Numbered from the stretch's first letter, positions 25,264 through 35,060 are shown. The stretch is DNA of 61,255 nucleotides from an uncultured Alphaproteobacteria bacterium (GCA_937892955.1 CALBKH010000094.1:1-61255); one strand, 5' to 3'. Numbers and translations are program-made. Notes: generated by a model not told the origin, from the sequence alone.

Positions 25264-25695
25264 ATGTCGCGTTTTCCGGGCTTCTCCAGCCCCTTCCTGC
25301 TCGGCTTCGACGAGATCGAGCGTGTGCTCGATCGGGTCTCGAAAGCCGCCGCCGACGGCTACCCGCCGTACAACATCGAGCGCATCTCGGCCGACGACGA
25401 CCGGCGCGACGTCCTGCGCATCACGCTCGCGGTCGCCGGGTTCACCCGCGACCAGCTCGACGTGACGCTGGAGGACAGCCAGCTCGTCATCCGCGGACGG
25501 CAGGTCGACGACGATCGGCCGCGCCAGTTCCTGCATCGCGGTATCGCCGCGCGCCAGTTCCAGCGTGTCTTCGTGCTCGCCGAGGGCATCGAGGTCGCCG
25601 GCGCCGAGTTGAAGGACGGGCTTCTCGCCATCGACCTCGCTCGGCCGGAACCCGAACGCGTGGTCCGCCGCATCGACATCGCCGGCGGCGAATGA
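25264..25695 (+). CDS. Hsp20/alpha-crystallin small heat-shock protein
   Basis: A 143-residue ATP-independent chaperone. It has a short N-terminal region (FLLGFDEIERVLDRV), an alpha-crystallin domain from about residue 40 (ITLAVAGFTRDQLDVTLEDSQLVIRG, written in parts) and the usual FQRVFVLAEGIEV strand. The IbpA/HspA class is typical of Rhizobiales. It precedes a DUF1150 gene, a conserved pair in the order. A candidate RpoH promoter lies upstream. Confidence 0.9.
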   Translation: MSRFPGFSSPFLLGFDEIERVLDRVSKAAADGYPPYNIERISADDDRRDVLRITLAVAGFTRDQLDVTLEDSQLVIRGRQVDDDRPRQFLHRGIAARQFQRVFVLAEGIEVAGAELKDGLLAIDLARPEPERVVRRIDIAGGE

Positions 25696-25775
25696 AACGA
25701 CCGACCGCATTTCACTTCGACGCTCCCGCCGATCGCGGGGGAGCGAACGAAACCCCGTCCAACGAGGAGGGACCC

Positions 25776-26033
25776 ATGAGCAACCAGACCGCAGGCCCGC
25801 TCTACACCGCGGAAGTCTTCGCCCATCTCGGCGAAGGACACGTCGCCTATGTGCGCGAGGTGAAGTCCGAGGATCTCGGCGCCCTCGTCCCCGACGCGCC
25901 GCCGGTGCCGCCGGGACTGAAGCTGTGGGCGCTGATCGGCGCCGCAGGCACCCCCATCCTGATCTCCGACGATCGCGACGCGGCCATCGCCGGCGCCGAG
26001 GAGAACGATCTCGTCATGGTGGCGCTGCACTGA
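25776..26033 (+). CDS. DUF1150 family protein
   Basis: A protein of 85 residues, found next to hsp20 in many Rhizobiales and of unknown function. The N-terminal VAYVREVKSEDLG and C-terminal DRDAAIAGAEENDL segments mark the family. ATG 25776 follows AACGAGGAGG, a strong ribosome site. The stop TGA is the first three bases of the palindromic element that follows, so the last residue (His) and stop may come from an insertion. Confidence 0.85.
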   Translation: MSNQTAGPLYTAEVFAHLGEGHVAYVREVKSEDLGALVPDAPPVPPGLKLWALIGAAGTPILISDDRDAAIAGAEENDLVMVALH

Positions 26034-26162
26034 TACTGGGCTGATGAATTTCGGACTCGTCCGAAATTCATCAGCGTTACGGCCTGACCGGCCGACGCCC
26101 GTTCGGGCTTGCCATCGCCCATGAAGTTCTGAACAGGTCGGAACTTCATGGGCTCGGTATGA
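26031..26162 (+). repeat. 132-bp palindromic element, copy A
   Basis: It begins TGATAC at the DUF1150 stop and ends GGTATGA. Hairpin 1 has perfect 17-base arms (GCTGATGAATTTCGGAC, 26040-26056, and its complement at 26059-26075) with a 2-base loop. Hairpin 2 has perfect 13-base arms at 26117-26129 and 26141-26153. It differs from copy B at 50398-50529 at two positions by my reading. It lies between convergent DUF1150 and ptsN and probably also ends transcription. Confidence 0.85.
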
Positions 26163-26228
26163 CGCCCGGCGCGACGCGATCCGGCCGCGGACGGCGGTCG
26201 GATCCGGCGTCGCGGGCCGCACGCCGCC

Positions 26229-26693
26229 TCAGGCGGCGTCGGGGGTCGGGGCGTGGATGAGGAGCGCGTAGAGGGCGCTCGGGTCCGCGCTGGCGCGCAG
26301 TTTGGCCGTCACTGCGCCGTCGCGCAGGACGCGGGCGATGCGGGCGAGCGCCTTGAGGTGATCGGCGCCGGCGCCGACCGGCGACAACAGCGTGAAGATC
26401 AGATCGACCGGCAGGCCGTCTTCCGAATCGAAATCGATCGGCCGTTCCAGCCGCGCGAAGATGCCGACGAGCCGGGCGAGGCCCGGGACCGGTCCGTGCG
26501 GGATGGCGATGCCGTGGCCGACGCCGGTCGAGCCGAGGCGCTCGCGCTGGAGCAGCACGTCGAAGATCTCGCGCTCGGGAATGCCGGTGACGACGGCGCC
26601 GCGGCCCGCCAGTTCCTGGAGGACCTGACGCTTCGATTTGGCCTTCATGGCCGGAACGACCGCTTCGAGGCCGAGGAGATCGCCGAGATCCAT
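26229..26693 (-). CDS. ptsN: nitrogen-PTS phosphocarrier EIIA-Ntr
   Basis: A 154-residue EIIA(Ntr) protein. The phosphorylated His is in GHGIAIPHGPVPG near residue 65. It accepts phosphate from NPr and regulates potassium transport, sigma-54-related nitrogen functions and other targets. In Rhizobiales it lies downstream of rpoN and hpf, as here. It is separated from hpf by 199 bp and may have its own promoter. Confidence 0.92.
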   Translation of the reverse strand: MDLGDLLGLEAVVPAMKAKSKRQVLQELAGRGAVVTGIPEREIFDVLLQRERLGSTGVGHGIAIPHGPVPGLARLVGIFARLERPIDFDSEDGLPVDLIFTLLSPVGAGADHLKALARIARVLRDGAVTAKLRASADPSALYALLIHAPTPDAA

Positions 26694-26892
26694 GAAGGTG
26701 CCGTCGCGAATCCTGTCGAGGGACCACCGCGCCTTCGGCGCGTGTACCCATTCCGTCGCCTTCGTTTAGCGGAAGTTCGTGACGGATGAAACCGCGAGCC
26801 GTCACATCCGCGCGGTTTCCACCGCGAGAGTCGTTCGTCTCGCCGCCGAGGGCGAGCGGCCGCGACGCGTGGACGTCGCGGCCGAACTCGGA

Positions 26893-27465
26893 TCAGGCGT
26901 TGCCGAGGGTCGGATCGACCCAGCCGATGTTGCCGTCGTCGCGACGATAGACGACGTTGAGGCCGCCGTGGCCGGCGTTCCGGAACATCACGAAGGGCGC
27001 ACCGGTCAGGTCGAGTTCCTGGACCGCATCGCCGACCGACAGAACCTTGAGCGGCTTGGTCGATTCGGCGATGACCGCCGGATGGAAGTCGACCGGGACC
27101 TCCTCGTCCTCGCCCGGCGCCTCGAGCACGCGATAGGCGGTCTCGACGGCGTGGGCACGACCTTCGGCATTGTGGTGTTCGCGCAGACGGCGCTTGTAAC
27201 GACGCAACTGCTTCTCGATGCGATCGATCGCCTGATCGACACTGAGATACGGATCCTGCGCCGCGCCGACCGCCTGTACGGTGATGCCGGTGCCCAGATG
27301 CAGGGCGCACTCGGTCCGAAAACCGATACCTTCCTTCTCGACGGTCGCGTGGCCCTTGTAGGTGCCCGCGAAATACTTGGCCAGCGCTTCACCGACGCGC
27401 TGCTCCGCGTGTCCGCGCAGCGATTCGCCGATGTCGACATTCTTGCCGGAAACCCTGAGGGTCAT
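26893..27465 (-). CDS. hpf: long-form ribosome hibernation promoting factor
   Basis: A 190-residue HPF/RaiA-family protein. The N-terminal S30AE domain (residues 1-100; VSGKNVDIGESLRGHAEQRV start, split here) binds the 30S decoding centre. The C-terminal domain (about 130-185; FVMFRNAGHGGLNVVYRRDDG) dimerises ribosomes into inactive 100S particles. ATG 27465 is the family start. Its place after rpoN is the standard alphaproteobacterial order. Confidence 0.92.
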   Translation of the reverse strand: MTLRVSGKNVDIGESLRGHAEQRVGEALAKYFAGTYKGHATVEKEGIGFRTECALHLGTGITVQAVGAAQDPYLSVDQAIDRIEKQLRRYKRRLREHHNAEGRAHAVETAYRVLEAPGEDEEVPVDFHPAVIAESTKPLKVLSVGDAVQELDLTGAPFVMFRNAGHGGLNVVYRRDDGNIGWVDPTLGNA

Positions 27466-27663
27466 GGATTCTCGACCTCCCGGTCGGCCGCCGGACCCCT
27501 CACGAGGAGCGGCGGCCATCTTGCTTCGTCACGCCCGTCTCCCTGTCGGCGCCGGACCGAACCTCGGTTCGATCCACCTCGGGGAGGCGGTCAGTCGGAT
27601 CGGTCCCGGTTCGCCGGCGGCCGGCCTCTGGGCGAGACGGCCGGGGGTGGGAGCGGGACCACT

Positions 27664-29244
27664 TCAGGCCAGCACCTGCTTTTCCCTGCGGCGCTGGACG
27701 GAAGAGGGTATGTTCATCGCCTCACGGTATTTTGCGACCGTTCGGCGTGCGATGTCGATTCCTGCTTCGCGCAGCATCTTCACGATCGTGTCGTCGGACA
27801 GGACGTCGTCCGCCGTCTCGCGATCGATCAGTTCCTTGATGCGGTGGCGAACCGACTCGGAGGAATGGGCTTCGCCACCCTCGGCGGAGGCTATGGCCGA
27901 AGTGAAGAAATACTTCAACTCGAAGATGCCTCGCGCCGTCGCCATGTATTTGTTGGAGGTGACGCGGCTCACCGTCGACTCGTGCATGCCGACGGCGTCG
28001 GCGATGATCCGGAGATTGAGCGGCTTCAGGTACTGGATGCCGTGGGTGAGGAAGGCGTCCTGCTGGCGGACGATCTCGCTCGCCACCTTGAGGATGGTCT
28101 TGGCGCGCTGATCGAGGCTCTTCACCAGCCAGTTGGCCGTCTGCATGCACTCCGACAGATAGAGCTTGTCCTTCTCGCCGCGCGCCGCCTTGGCGACCTG
28201 GGCGAAATAGGTCTGATTGACCAGGACCTTGGGCAGCGTCTCGGAATTCAGTTCGACGAGCCAACCGCCGTCGGGACCGGCCCGGACCACCACGTCGGGC
28301 ACCACCGGCTGGACCACCGCCGAGCCGAAGGCGTTGCCGGGCTTGGGATCGAGGGCGCGGATCTCGGCCACCATGTCGGCGAGATCCTCGTCGTCGACCC
28401 GGGTGAGCTTGCGCAGGGCGGCGAAGTCGCGTCTGGCCAGAAGCTCGAGGTTCTCCACCAGGGTGCGCATGGCCGGATCGTAGCGGTCGCGTTCCTTCAG
28501 CTGCAGCGCCAGGCATTCCTGGAGATCGCGGGCGCAGACGCCGGCGGGATCGAAGCCCTGCAGGATCGCCAGAACCTCCTCGACCAGCTCGATCGGCGCG
28601 CCGAGCTTCTCGGCCACCGAGGCGAGGTCGGTGCGCAGGTAGCCGGCTTCGTCGACGGCGTCGAGGAGATAGCGGCCGATCATGCGGCGCATCGGATCGG
28701 AGACGGCGAGCGCCAACTGCTCGGCGAGATGATCGGCGAGCGAGGTTTCGGCCGCCACCCAGGATTCGAGATCGTAGCCCTCGTCGGAGCCGCCGGCGCG
28801 GCCGGAGGTCTGCGACCAGGTCTCGCCGACCAGCCGGCTCGGATCCAGGCCTTCCGGCGCGGCGTCGTCCTGGAAGACGTTGGTGTAATCGGCGTCGAGA
28901 CGCTCGCCGAGATCGGGCGCGTCGTTGTCGAAGGCGGTGTCGAGCGCCGGCCCGGACCCGTCGATGCCGGCTTCGGCGGCCTCGGCGGCGAAGTCCGACG
29001 TCTCGCCGTTCGCCGCACCTTCGGCAGCGCCATCGGTCGCGGCCGGCGCTTCGGCGGCCGGCTCGAGGGTCGGCCGATCCTCGCTCTCGTCGCGTTCGAG
29101 GAGCGGATTGCGTTCGAGTTCGGCGTCGACGTAGGCGACCAGATCGAGACTACCGAGTTGAAGCAGCTTGATCGCCTGCATCAACTGCGGCGTCATCACC
29201 AGAGACTGGCTCTGTCTGAGCTCCAGTTTCGGGGTGAGCGCCAT
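27664..29244 (-). CDS. rpoN: RNA polymerase sigma-54 factor
   Basis: A 526-residue sigma-54. Region I is Gln/Leu-rich (LELRQSQSLVMTPQLMQAIKLL, in parts), an acidic region II linker spans about 55-150, the core-binding domain follows, and the C-terminal RpoN box ARRTVAKYRE sits near residue 507. It directs transcription from -24/-12 promoters with enhancer-binding activators. It lies between lptB and hpf. The 198 bp downstream contain nested G+C inverted repeats (GGTCCCG 27602-27608 with CGGGACC 27654-27660) that may end its transcript. Confidence 0.95.
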   Translation of the reverse strand: MALTPKLELRQSQSLVMTPQLMQAIKLLQLGSLDLVAYVDAELERNPLLERDESEDRPTLEPAAEAPAATDGAAEGAANGETSDFAAEAAEAGIDGSGPALDTAFDNDAPDLGERLDADYTNVFQDDAAPEGLDPSRLVGETWSQTSGRAGGSDEGYDLESWVAAETSLADHLAEQLALAVSDPMRRMIGRYLLDAVDEAGYLRTDLASVAEKLGAPIELVEEVLAILQGFDPAGVCARDLQECLALQLKERDRYDPAMRTLVENLELLARRDFAALRKLTRVDDEDLADMVAEIRALDPKPGNAFGSAVVQPVVPDVVVRAGPDGGWLVELNSETLPKVLVNQTYFAQVAKAARGEKDKLYLSECMQTANWLVKSLDQRAKTILKVASEIVRQQDAFLTHGIQYLKPLNLRIIADAVGMHESTVSRVTSNKYMATARGIFELKYFFTSAIASAEGGEAHSSESVRHRIKELIDRETADDVLSDDTIVKMLREAGIDIARRTVAKYREAMNIPSSVQRRREKQVLA

Positions 29245-29382
29245 CCGGCGGTCGCATCCTCTCGTCGTGAAACCGGAGCGGTTGGTCCGGTTCTTGCCTG
29301 TCGAAAGACAAGTGTTATCCCACCCGGGCGGCCCGGCAAAGGGAATTCTGCCGATCCGACGGGACGGAAGAATCCGGATGGT

Positions 29383-30195
<813 letters not shown>

Positions 30196-30241
30196 GGGTG
30201 GCTCCCGGGCCGAGATGGGTCGGACGATACGGCGATGCGGA

Positions 30242-30826
30242 TCACTGGCCGGCGGGCTTGCCGCCCTCCTTCGGCTCGAGGATCAGCTGGACGCGGCCGC
30301 CGGTGTTCTCGAGCTTGTAGCGGCCGGTCTTCAGGTCGACCGACAGCTTGTCGCCACGCGCCACGTTCTTTCCTTGCGTCAACACCACCTGGCCGGTGAT
30401 CTGCGCGGTCTGCGAGCGCATGTCGAACCAGCCCTGGTCGCCGGTGACCGTCTGGTCCTTCTGATTGATCAGGATGCGGCCCTCCGCCTCGAAGCGGCGG
30501 ATCTGCTGGTTGGAACCGGCGGCCGGCTGGGCGACGCCGTCGGCGGCCTTGCCTTCGTAGAAGACCTTGAGACGCTGGGTCTTCAGCACGGTGTCGCGCT
30601 GGCGGACGTTGACGTTGCCGGTGAAGACGGCGTTGCGGTCGCGGTCCATGACGTCGAGGCTGTCCGCCTCGATCTGGATCGGATCCTTGCCGTTGGAGCC
30701 GAGGCCCTTGAAGGCTTCCGACATCGCGCCCTCGCCGGCGGCGAAGGCCGGCGCGACGCACAGGAGGCCGGCGGCGAGAGCCAGGCCGGCGCGGACGGGA
30801 GCGAGGTGCGATCGGGTCATGGTCAT
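30242..30826 (-). CDS. lptA: periplasmic LPS transport protein
   Basis: A 194-residue OstA/LptA-type bridge protein with a signal peptide (AGLALAAGLLCVAPAFA-A, cleavage near residue 29). Beta-jellyroll repeats include PIQIEADSLDVMDRDRNAVFTG (split here) and later ARGDKLSVDLKTG. It carries LPS across the periplasm from LptC. It starts 1 bp after the lptC stop. Confidence 0.9.
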   Translation of the reverse strand: MTMTRSHLAPVRAGLALAAGLLCVAPAFAAGEGAMSEAFKGLGSNGKDPIQIEADSLDVMDRDRNAVFTGNVNVRQRDTVLKTQRLKVFYEGKAADGVAQPAAGSNQQIRRFEAEGRILINQKDQTVTGDQGWFDMRSQTAQITGQVVLTQGKNVARGDKLSVDLKTGRYKLENTGGRVQLILEPKEGGKPAGQ

Positions 30827-30827
30827 C

Positions 30828-31562
30828 TCACGGACGAGGTGGGGAGGCCGCCGGTCCCTCGCCGGTCGTCGCGCCGGGAAGGAGAAGCATACGGACGTTA
30901 CCAGTGAAACGGATGCGGTGGCCACCGTCGGAGACGTCGACGCCGTCGGCGTCGATACTGCCGGTGCGGCCGGTGATGCGTACCGCCGATCCGGTGTTGA
31001 TGTGACCGTTGCTCAGATCGGTCTCGGCGTGTTCGCTCACCGCCCGCCAGCCGTTGGAGGTGGTCACGGTCACCGAACCGTCGAGGGTGAGCCATTCGCG
31101 GGTGCCGTCGTAACGGCCGCGTGCCGACTCGATCTTGGTCCAGCTGCCGTCGGCCATCTCGATCCGGCCGTCGATGCCTTCGAGGCCGATGATCTTCGGG
31201 TTCTGGATGTTCTGGAAGGCGCGTGCGGCCGAGACGTCGTAGGCGCGGCCCTCGGCGTGGCCCGACAGGTGCGGCTCGACCATGGTCAGGCCGTCCTTCG
31301 AGAAGAGCACGTTCTTGACGTCGAGCGCGCCCAGCAGGCGCGACTGGACCCAGGCGACGGCGACGATGCCGAGGACGATCACGATCGCCGCCGTCGGCAG
31401 CAGGATCTTCAGGCGGCGGACGCGACGGGAATGACGATCGGCGGCGATGCGGGCGGCCGTCGGCAGGGGCGCCGGGCGCAGACGCGACGCCGGCGCGGCG
31501 TGACGCAGGTCGTCGTCGCCGATCCCTCCTCGTCCGATTGCTCCGTCCATCGCTTCGCTCAT
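30828..31562 (-). CDS. lptC: LPS export protein
   Basis: A 244-residue bitopic inner-membrane protein. One span lies near residues 55-75 (ILLPTAAIVIVLGIVAVAWV) and a periplasmic jellyroll follows, similar in strand pattern to LptA. It takes LPS from LptBFG and hands it to LptA. ATG 31562 was chosen as a modest start; ATG 31550 is possible. Position upstream of lptA confirms the call, since LptC sequences diverge fast. Confidence 0.85.
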   Translation of the reverse strand: MSEAMDGAIGRGGIGDDDLRHAAPASRLRPAPLPTAARIAADRHSRRVRRLKILLPTAAIVIVLGIVAVAWVQSRLLGALDVKNVLFSKDGLTMVEPHLSGHAEGRAYDVSAARAFQNIQNPKIIGLEGIDGRIEMADGSWTKIESARGRYDGTREWLTLDGSVTVTTSNGWRAVSEHAETDLSNGHINTGSAVRITGRTGSIDADGVDVSDGGHRIRFTGNVRMLLLPGATTGEGPAASPPRP

Positions 31563-31612
31563 GTCGCGTCCGTCGGCGTGGTCCGCCCGTTCTCTTGGAC
31601 CAGGATCGTGGC

Positions 31613-32227
31613 TCAGGAATGGTCGAGGATGTCGCCGTCGAGCCATCCCATGAGATCGAGCCGCGCCCGGGTCGGCAGGTAGTCGAAACAGGCCTGCGCG
31701 ATGTCGGCGCGACCCTCGCGCTCGAGGACGGGCTTCAGCTTGTCGACCAGGGCGTGGAGATGGAGCACGTCGGAGGCGGCGTAGTTCATCTGCGCGTCGC
31801 TGAGGTCCGCCGCCCCCCAGTCGGAGGACTGCTGCTGCTTCGACAATTCGACGCCGAGGAGGTCGCGGCAGAGATCCTTCAGACCGTGGCGATCGGTGTA
31901 GGTGCGGGTCAGCTTGGAGGCGACCTTGGTGCAGAAGATCGGCTGCGGCATCACCCCGAAGGCGTGGAACAGCACCGCCAGATCGAAGCGGGCGTAGTGG
32001 AAGATCTTGGTGACCTTCGGATCGGCGAGGAGTTTCTCGAGATTGGGGGCGCGCTTCTGGCCGAGAGCGATCTTGACCACGTCGACGGTGCCGTCACCGG
32101 GCGACAGTTGCACGACGCAGAGCCGGTCGCGATGCGGCAGGAGCCCCATCGTCTCGGTGTCGATGGCGACGCTGTCGCGGTAGTTCGCCAGGTCGGGAAG
32201 ATCTTCGTGATGGAAACGGATGGTCAT
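31613..32227 (-). CDS. ribonuclease D-like 3'-5' exonuclease
   Basis: A 204-residue DEDD-type exonuclease. ExoI is VAIDTETMGL, ExoII contains KIFHYARFDLAVL, and ExoIII contains NYAASDVLHLHAL. It lacks the C-terminal HRDC domains of E. coli RNase D and matches the short RNase D family next to lptC in Rhizobiales. It is likely to process structured RNAs such as tRNA 3' ends. Confidence 0.88.
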   Translation of the reverse strand: MTIRFHHEDLPDLANYRDSVAIDTETMGLLPHRDRLCVVQLSPGDGTVDVVKIALGQKRAPNLEKLLADPKVTKIFHYARFDLAVLFHAFGVMPQPIFCTKVASKLTRTYTDRHGLKDLCRDLLGVELSKQQQSSDWGAADLSDAQMNYAASDVLHLHALVDKLKPVLEREGRADIAQACFDYLPTRARLDLMGWLDGDILDHS

Positions 32228-32353
32228 GAAATGGGCTCACTCCGGCGCGTCCGCGCGATCGGCGCGAAGCACTCCGCTCCGCCCGCTTCGCGCCGGAATA
32301 CCACGACGGGCGTCGCGAAACGACCCCCGGTGGCCGGCGCTCGGGTGCGGACG

Positions 32354-32827
32354 TCACAAACCTCCGTGAGCGCCGAGGACCGCACCTGTCACGGTGACGA
32401 GCGCGGCGAAGGAGAGCACGCGGTGCAGGCGCAGCACGAGGCGCATGGTGCCATCGGGATCGACGGCGGCGCGGTTCGAGAACCAGCGGTGGAGCACCAG
32501 CGGTTCGAGCACGAAGAGCACCAGGGTGAATATCGCCCACAGCGCCACCATCGCATGCATGAACCAGAAGCGGCCGGGATCGAGGAAACGATCGAAGGCC
32601 TCCATCCGCCAGGTGAGCCAGAAGCCGCTCGCGCCGGCGAGAACCGTGGAGATGCGTGCCTGGAAGGCGAAGCGATTCTCCACCTCCTCGAAGAAGGCGA
32701 CACGCCGCGCCGGCTCGGCGAAGCGCGCGACCGCCGGCAGGATCACGAAGGTGACGAACCAGACGCCGCCGATCCAATGGGCGACGGCCGCGACGTGAAC
32801 CGCGCGGAGGACCGTGAACTCGTCCAT
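32354..32827 (-). CDS. small integral membrane protein, CopD-like
   Basis: A 157-residue protein with about four hydrophobic spans. His residues in LRAVHVAAVAHWIGG and FWFMHAMVAL, and LHRVLS near the end, could bind heme or copper, as in CopD-type and related domains. It is co-directional with the hemerythrin gene, 10 bp from it, so the pair may be an operon handling metal, O2 or NO. Function is not established. Confidence 0.6.
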   Translation of the reverse strand: MDEFTVLRAVHVAAVAHWIGGVWFVTFVILPAVARFAEPARRVAFFEEVENRFAFQARISTVLAGASGFWLTWRMEAFDRFLDPGRFWFMHAMVALWAIFTLVLFVLEPLVLHRWFSNRAAVDPDGTMRLVLRLHRVLSFAALVTVTGAVLGAHGGL

Positions 32828-32837
32828 GCGGGTGACG

Positions 32838-33251
32838 TCACTCTGCCGGCAGGCGGAGATTGTCGAAGGCGTTCGCGGCGAGACCCCCGGTCAGGAAGCG
32901 CGACGTGACGAGATCGACGCTCGCCACGTGGCCGGCCAGCAGTTCGGCCAGCACTTCGCCGATCAGGCGGCGCACGGTGGCCGCATCGCCGCTCTCGACG
33001 ATGCGACGCGCCGCGTCGAACTCGGAGAGCACGAGGGCGTGTTGGGTCTTGTGGCAGTGGGCGATCGGCAACTGCGCCTCGTCGATCAGCACTTCCTCGC
33101 GGGTGAAGTGGTCGCGCACCTCGGCGTCGATCTCGGCGAACAGGGCCGCCAGATCGGCATCGGCGGTCGATCCGACACGCTCGAACATCGCATGCAACTT
33201 CTCGTGATCGGCGTCCATCTCGGGCACACCGAGAACCAGGACTTCGCTCAT
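32838..33251 (-). CDS. hemerythrin-domain protein
   Basis: A 137-residue single-domain hemerythrin. The di-iron ligands appear in DADHEKLH near residue 13, HFTREEVL near 60 and HCHKTQH near 75. A further His lies near 115 (LLAGHVASVD). Such bacteriohemerythrins bind O2, NO or iron. ATG 33251 opens with PEMDADHEKLH in family register. It is followed on the same strand by the CopD-like membrane gene. Confidence 0.82.
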   Translation of the reverse strand: MSEVLVLGVPEMDADHEKLHAMFERVGSTADADLAALFAEIDAEVRDHFTREEVLIDEAQLPIAHCHKTQHALVLSEFDAARRIVESGDAATVRRLIGEVLAELLAGHVASVDLVTSRFLTGGLAANAFDNLRLPAE

Positions 33252-33463
33252 CGTCGGCCTCGCCTCGATCTTCTCATCCGTCCGCTGCCTAGACCCGCGT
33301 GTCCCGCCACGCCTTGACCGATGTCGAGAACGACCGGAAAAAACAAACGTAGCGCTTGTCCGACGGCGAGCCTCTTTCCAAGATGCCACGCCAGCGCGGC
33401 GACGACACCCCGGACGGTTGTCGCACCCCGCGTCACGTTCAATCCCCGATCGAGGAAGATCCC

Positions 33464-34249
33464 ATGAGCTTCAAAGGCAAGACCGCCCTGGTGACCGGTT
33501 CGACCAGCGGCATCGGCCTCGCCGTCGCCACCCGCTTCGCCTCGCTCGGCGCCAACGTCGTCCTCAACGGCTTCGGCGACGCCGCCGAGATCGAGAAGAT
33601 CCGAGCGTTCCTCGCCGCGACCCACGGCGTCGAGGTGACCTACGACGGTGCCGACATGTCGAAGCCGGCCGAGATCGCGGCGATGGTGGAGAAGGCGATC
33701 GCCCGCTTCGGCGCCGTCGACATCCTGGTCAACAACGCCGGCATCCAGTTCGTCTCGCCGGTGGAGGACTTCCCCATCGAGAAGTGGGACGCGATCATCG
33801 CCATCAACCTCTCCTCGTCGTTCCACACCATCCGCGCGGCGCTGCCGGCGATGAAGGCGCGAGGAGCCGGCACGATCATCAACATCGCCTCGGCGCACGC
33901 GCTGATCGCCTCGCCGTTCAAGTCGGCCTACGTCTCGGCCAAGCACGGCGTCGCCGGCCTGACCAAGACGGTGGCGCTCGAGGTGGCGGAGATGGGGATC
34001 ACCTGCAACGCCATCTGCCCGGGCTACGTGCTGACGCCGCTGGTCGAGAAGCAGATCCCCGACACGGCCAAGGCGCGCAACATGACCGAAGAAGAGGTGA
34101 TCAAGAAGGTCATCCTCGAGGCGCAGCCGACCAAGCGCTTCGTCAAGGTCGAGGAAGTGGCCGGCATCGCCGCCTTCCTCGCCTCGCCCGACGCCGCCTC
34201 GATCACCGGCGCGACGATCTCGGTCGACGGCGGCTGGTCGGCGCGCTGA
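33464..34249 (+). CDS. bdhA: D-3-hydroxybutyrate dehydrogenase
   Basis: A 261-residue short-chain dehydrogenase oxidising D-3-hydroxybutyrate to acetoacetate with NAD+, part of polyhydroxybutyrate turnover. TGSTSGIG is the nucleotide-binding loop, NNAG follows, and the catalytic Ser/Tyr/Lys are in IASAHAL and YVSAKHG. The family-specific NAICPGYVLTPLVEKQIP (split) segment supports BdhA over other SDRs. ATG 33464 follows GAGGAAG. It is monocistronic, with a strong terminator after it. Confidence 0.9.
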   Translation: MSFKGKTALVTGSTSGIGLAVATRFASLGANVVLNGFGDAAEIEKIRAFLAATHGVEVTYDGADMSKPAEIAAMVEKAIARFGAVDILVNNAGIQFVSPVEDFPIEKWDAIIAINLSSSFHTIRAALPAMKARGAGTIINIASAHALIASPFKSAYVSAKHGVAGLTKTVALEVAEMGITCNAICPGYVLTPLVEKQIPDTAKARNMTEEEVIKKVILEAQPTKRFVKVEEVAGIAAFLASPDAASITGATISVDGGWSAR

Positions 34250-34303
34250 GCGCCGACCCACGAAGGAACATCGGCGCGTCGAGCGCCGGCGCGAGACGTA
34301 TTT

Positions 34304-34331
34304 CGGCGCGGGGGCTCCCTCCCCCGCGCCG
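34304..34331 (+). terminator. Rho-independent terminator of bdhA
   Basis: CGGCGCGGGGG (34304-34314) pairs perfectly with CCCCCGCGCCG (34321-34331) over a 6-base loop. It is followed by ATTCTCTTTC, a T-rich tail, 55 bp after the bdhA stop. Confidence 0.75.
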
Positions 34332-34473
34332 CATTCTCTTTCGCGGGAATCCCTGACGAAACGGCACGGATCTGCGTAGCGATACGGAATGGCGGGCCGG
34401 CGCGGACGGGTCCACGCTGAGCGATCGGACACCCGGCGACGAGACCGGGGCCGGGATGGCGGAGGGTACGGCG

Positions 34474-34965
34474 ATGCGGACGGTCATGACATCGATGTTC
34501 GTCGCTCTGGCGACGGTCGCGGCGAATGCGGCGGAGACGGCGGCGGACAAGTTCGTCGGCGAGATCGTCTCGACCTGCGCCGTCTCGGCGACGGTCAAAC
34601 AGGTCAGGGCGCACTATTCCAACCGCTTCGTGCCCGAGAACAAGACGGCGGCGACGGAGCTGCCGAAGGCGCTGAAGCCGTTCATCGGCGAGGCGGCGGC
34701 GGAGAAGAAAGAGGGCTACGTCGCGGTGCGCGTGCCGATCAAGGCGACGGTCAAGGGGCTGAAGGTGATGCGCGTCAACTTCACCATCGGGGTGGAGAAC
34801 GGCATCGACGCCCAGGTGGTCACCTTCGCCGCACCCCTCGATCAGGTGGAGAAGAAGCTCGGCGACACGGTCAGGAAGATCCGCGCCAAGGGCGCCGAGG
34901 GCATCGAAGTGCTGCTCGAACCCGAAGGCGAGACGACCGACTACGTCTGCGACCACTCGATGTGA
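34474..34965 (+). CDS. hypothetical exported protein
   Basis: A 163-residue protein with a clear signal peptide (VMTSMFVALATVAANA, cleavage before AETAADK). The mature part has a conserved-looking KxxxRAHYSNRFVPEN segment and a C-terminal YVCDHSM. One Cys near residue 33 and one near the end could form a disulphide. ATG 34474 follows GGAGGG; an in-frame ATG lies six codons upstream. I do not recognise the family. It is 95 bp before trpF. Confidence 0.6.
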   Translation: MRTVMTSMFVALATVAANAAETAADKFVGEIVSTCAVSATVKQVRAHYSNRFVPENKTAATELPKALKPFIGEAAAEKKEGYVAVRVPIKATVKGLKVMRVNFTIGVENGIDAQVVTFAAPLDQVEKKLGDTVRKIRAKGAEGIEVLLEPEGETTDYVCDHSM

Positions 34966-35060
34966 GGCGCGCCGGCGACATGCCGGCCGCGCCGAAACAA
35001 TGGACATGAGCCGCGCGTCGTGGCACTGATCGCCGCTTTCGTGAGGAGACGGCGGCCATC

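Noticed and set aside
26031..26162. CRISPR or insertion-sequence reading of the repeats
   Set aside because: Only dispersed copies with internal hairpins, no regular spacers, no cas genes, no transposase frame and no target duplication seen.
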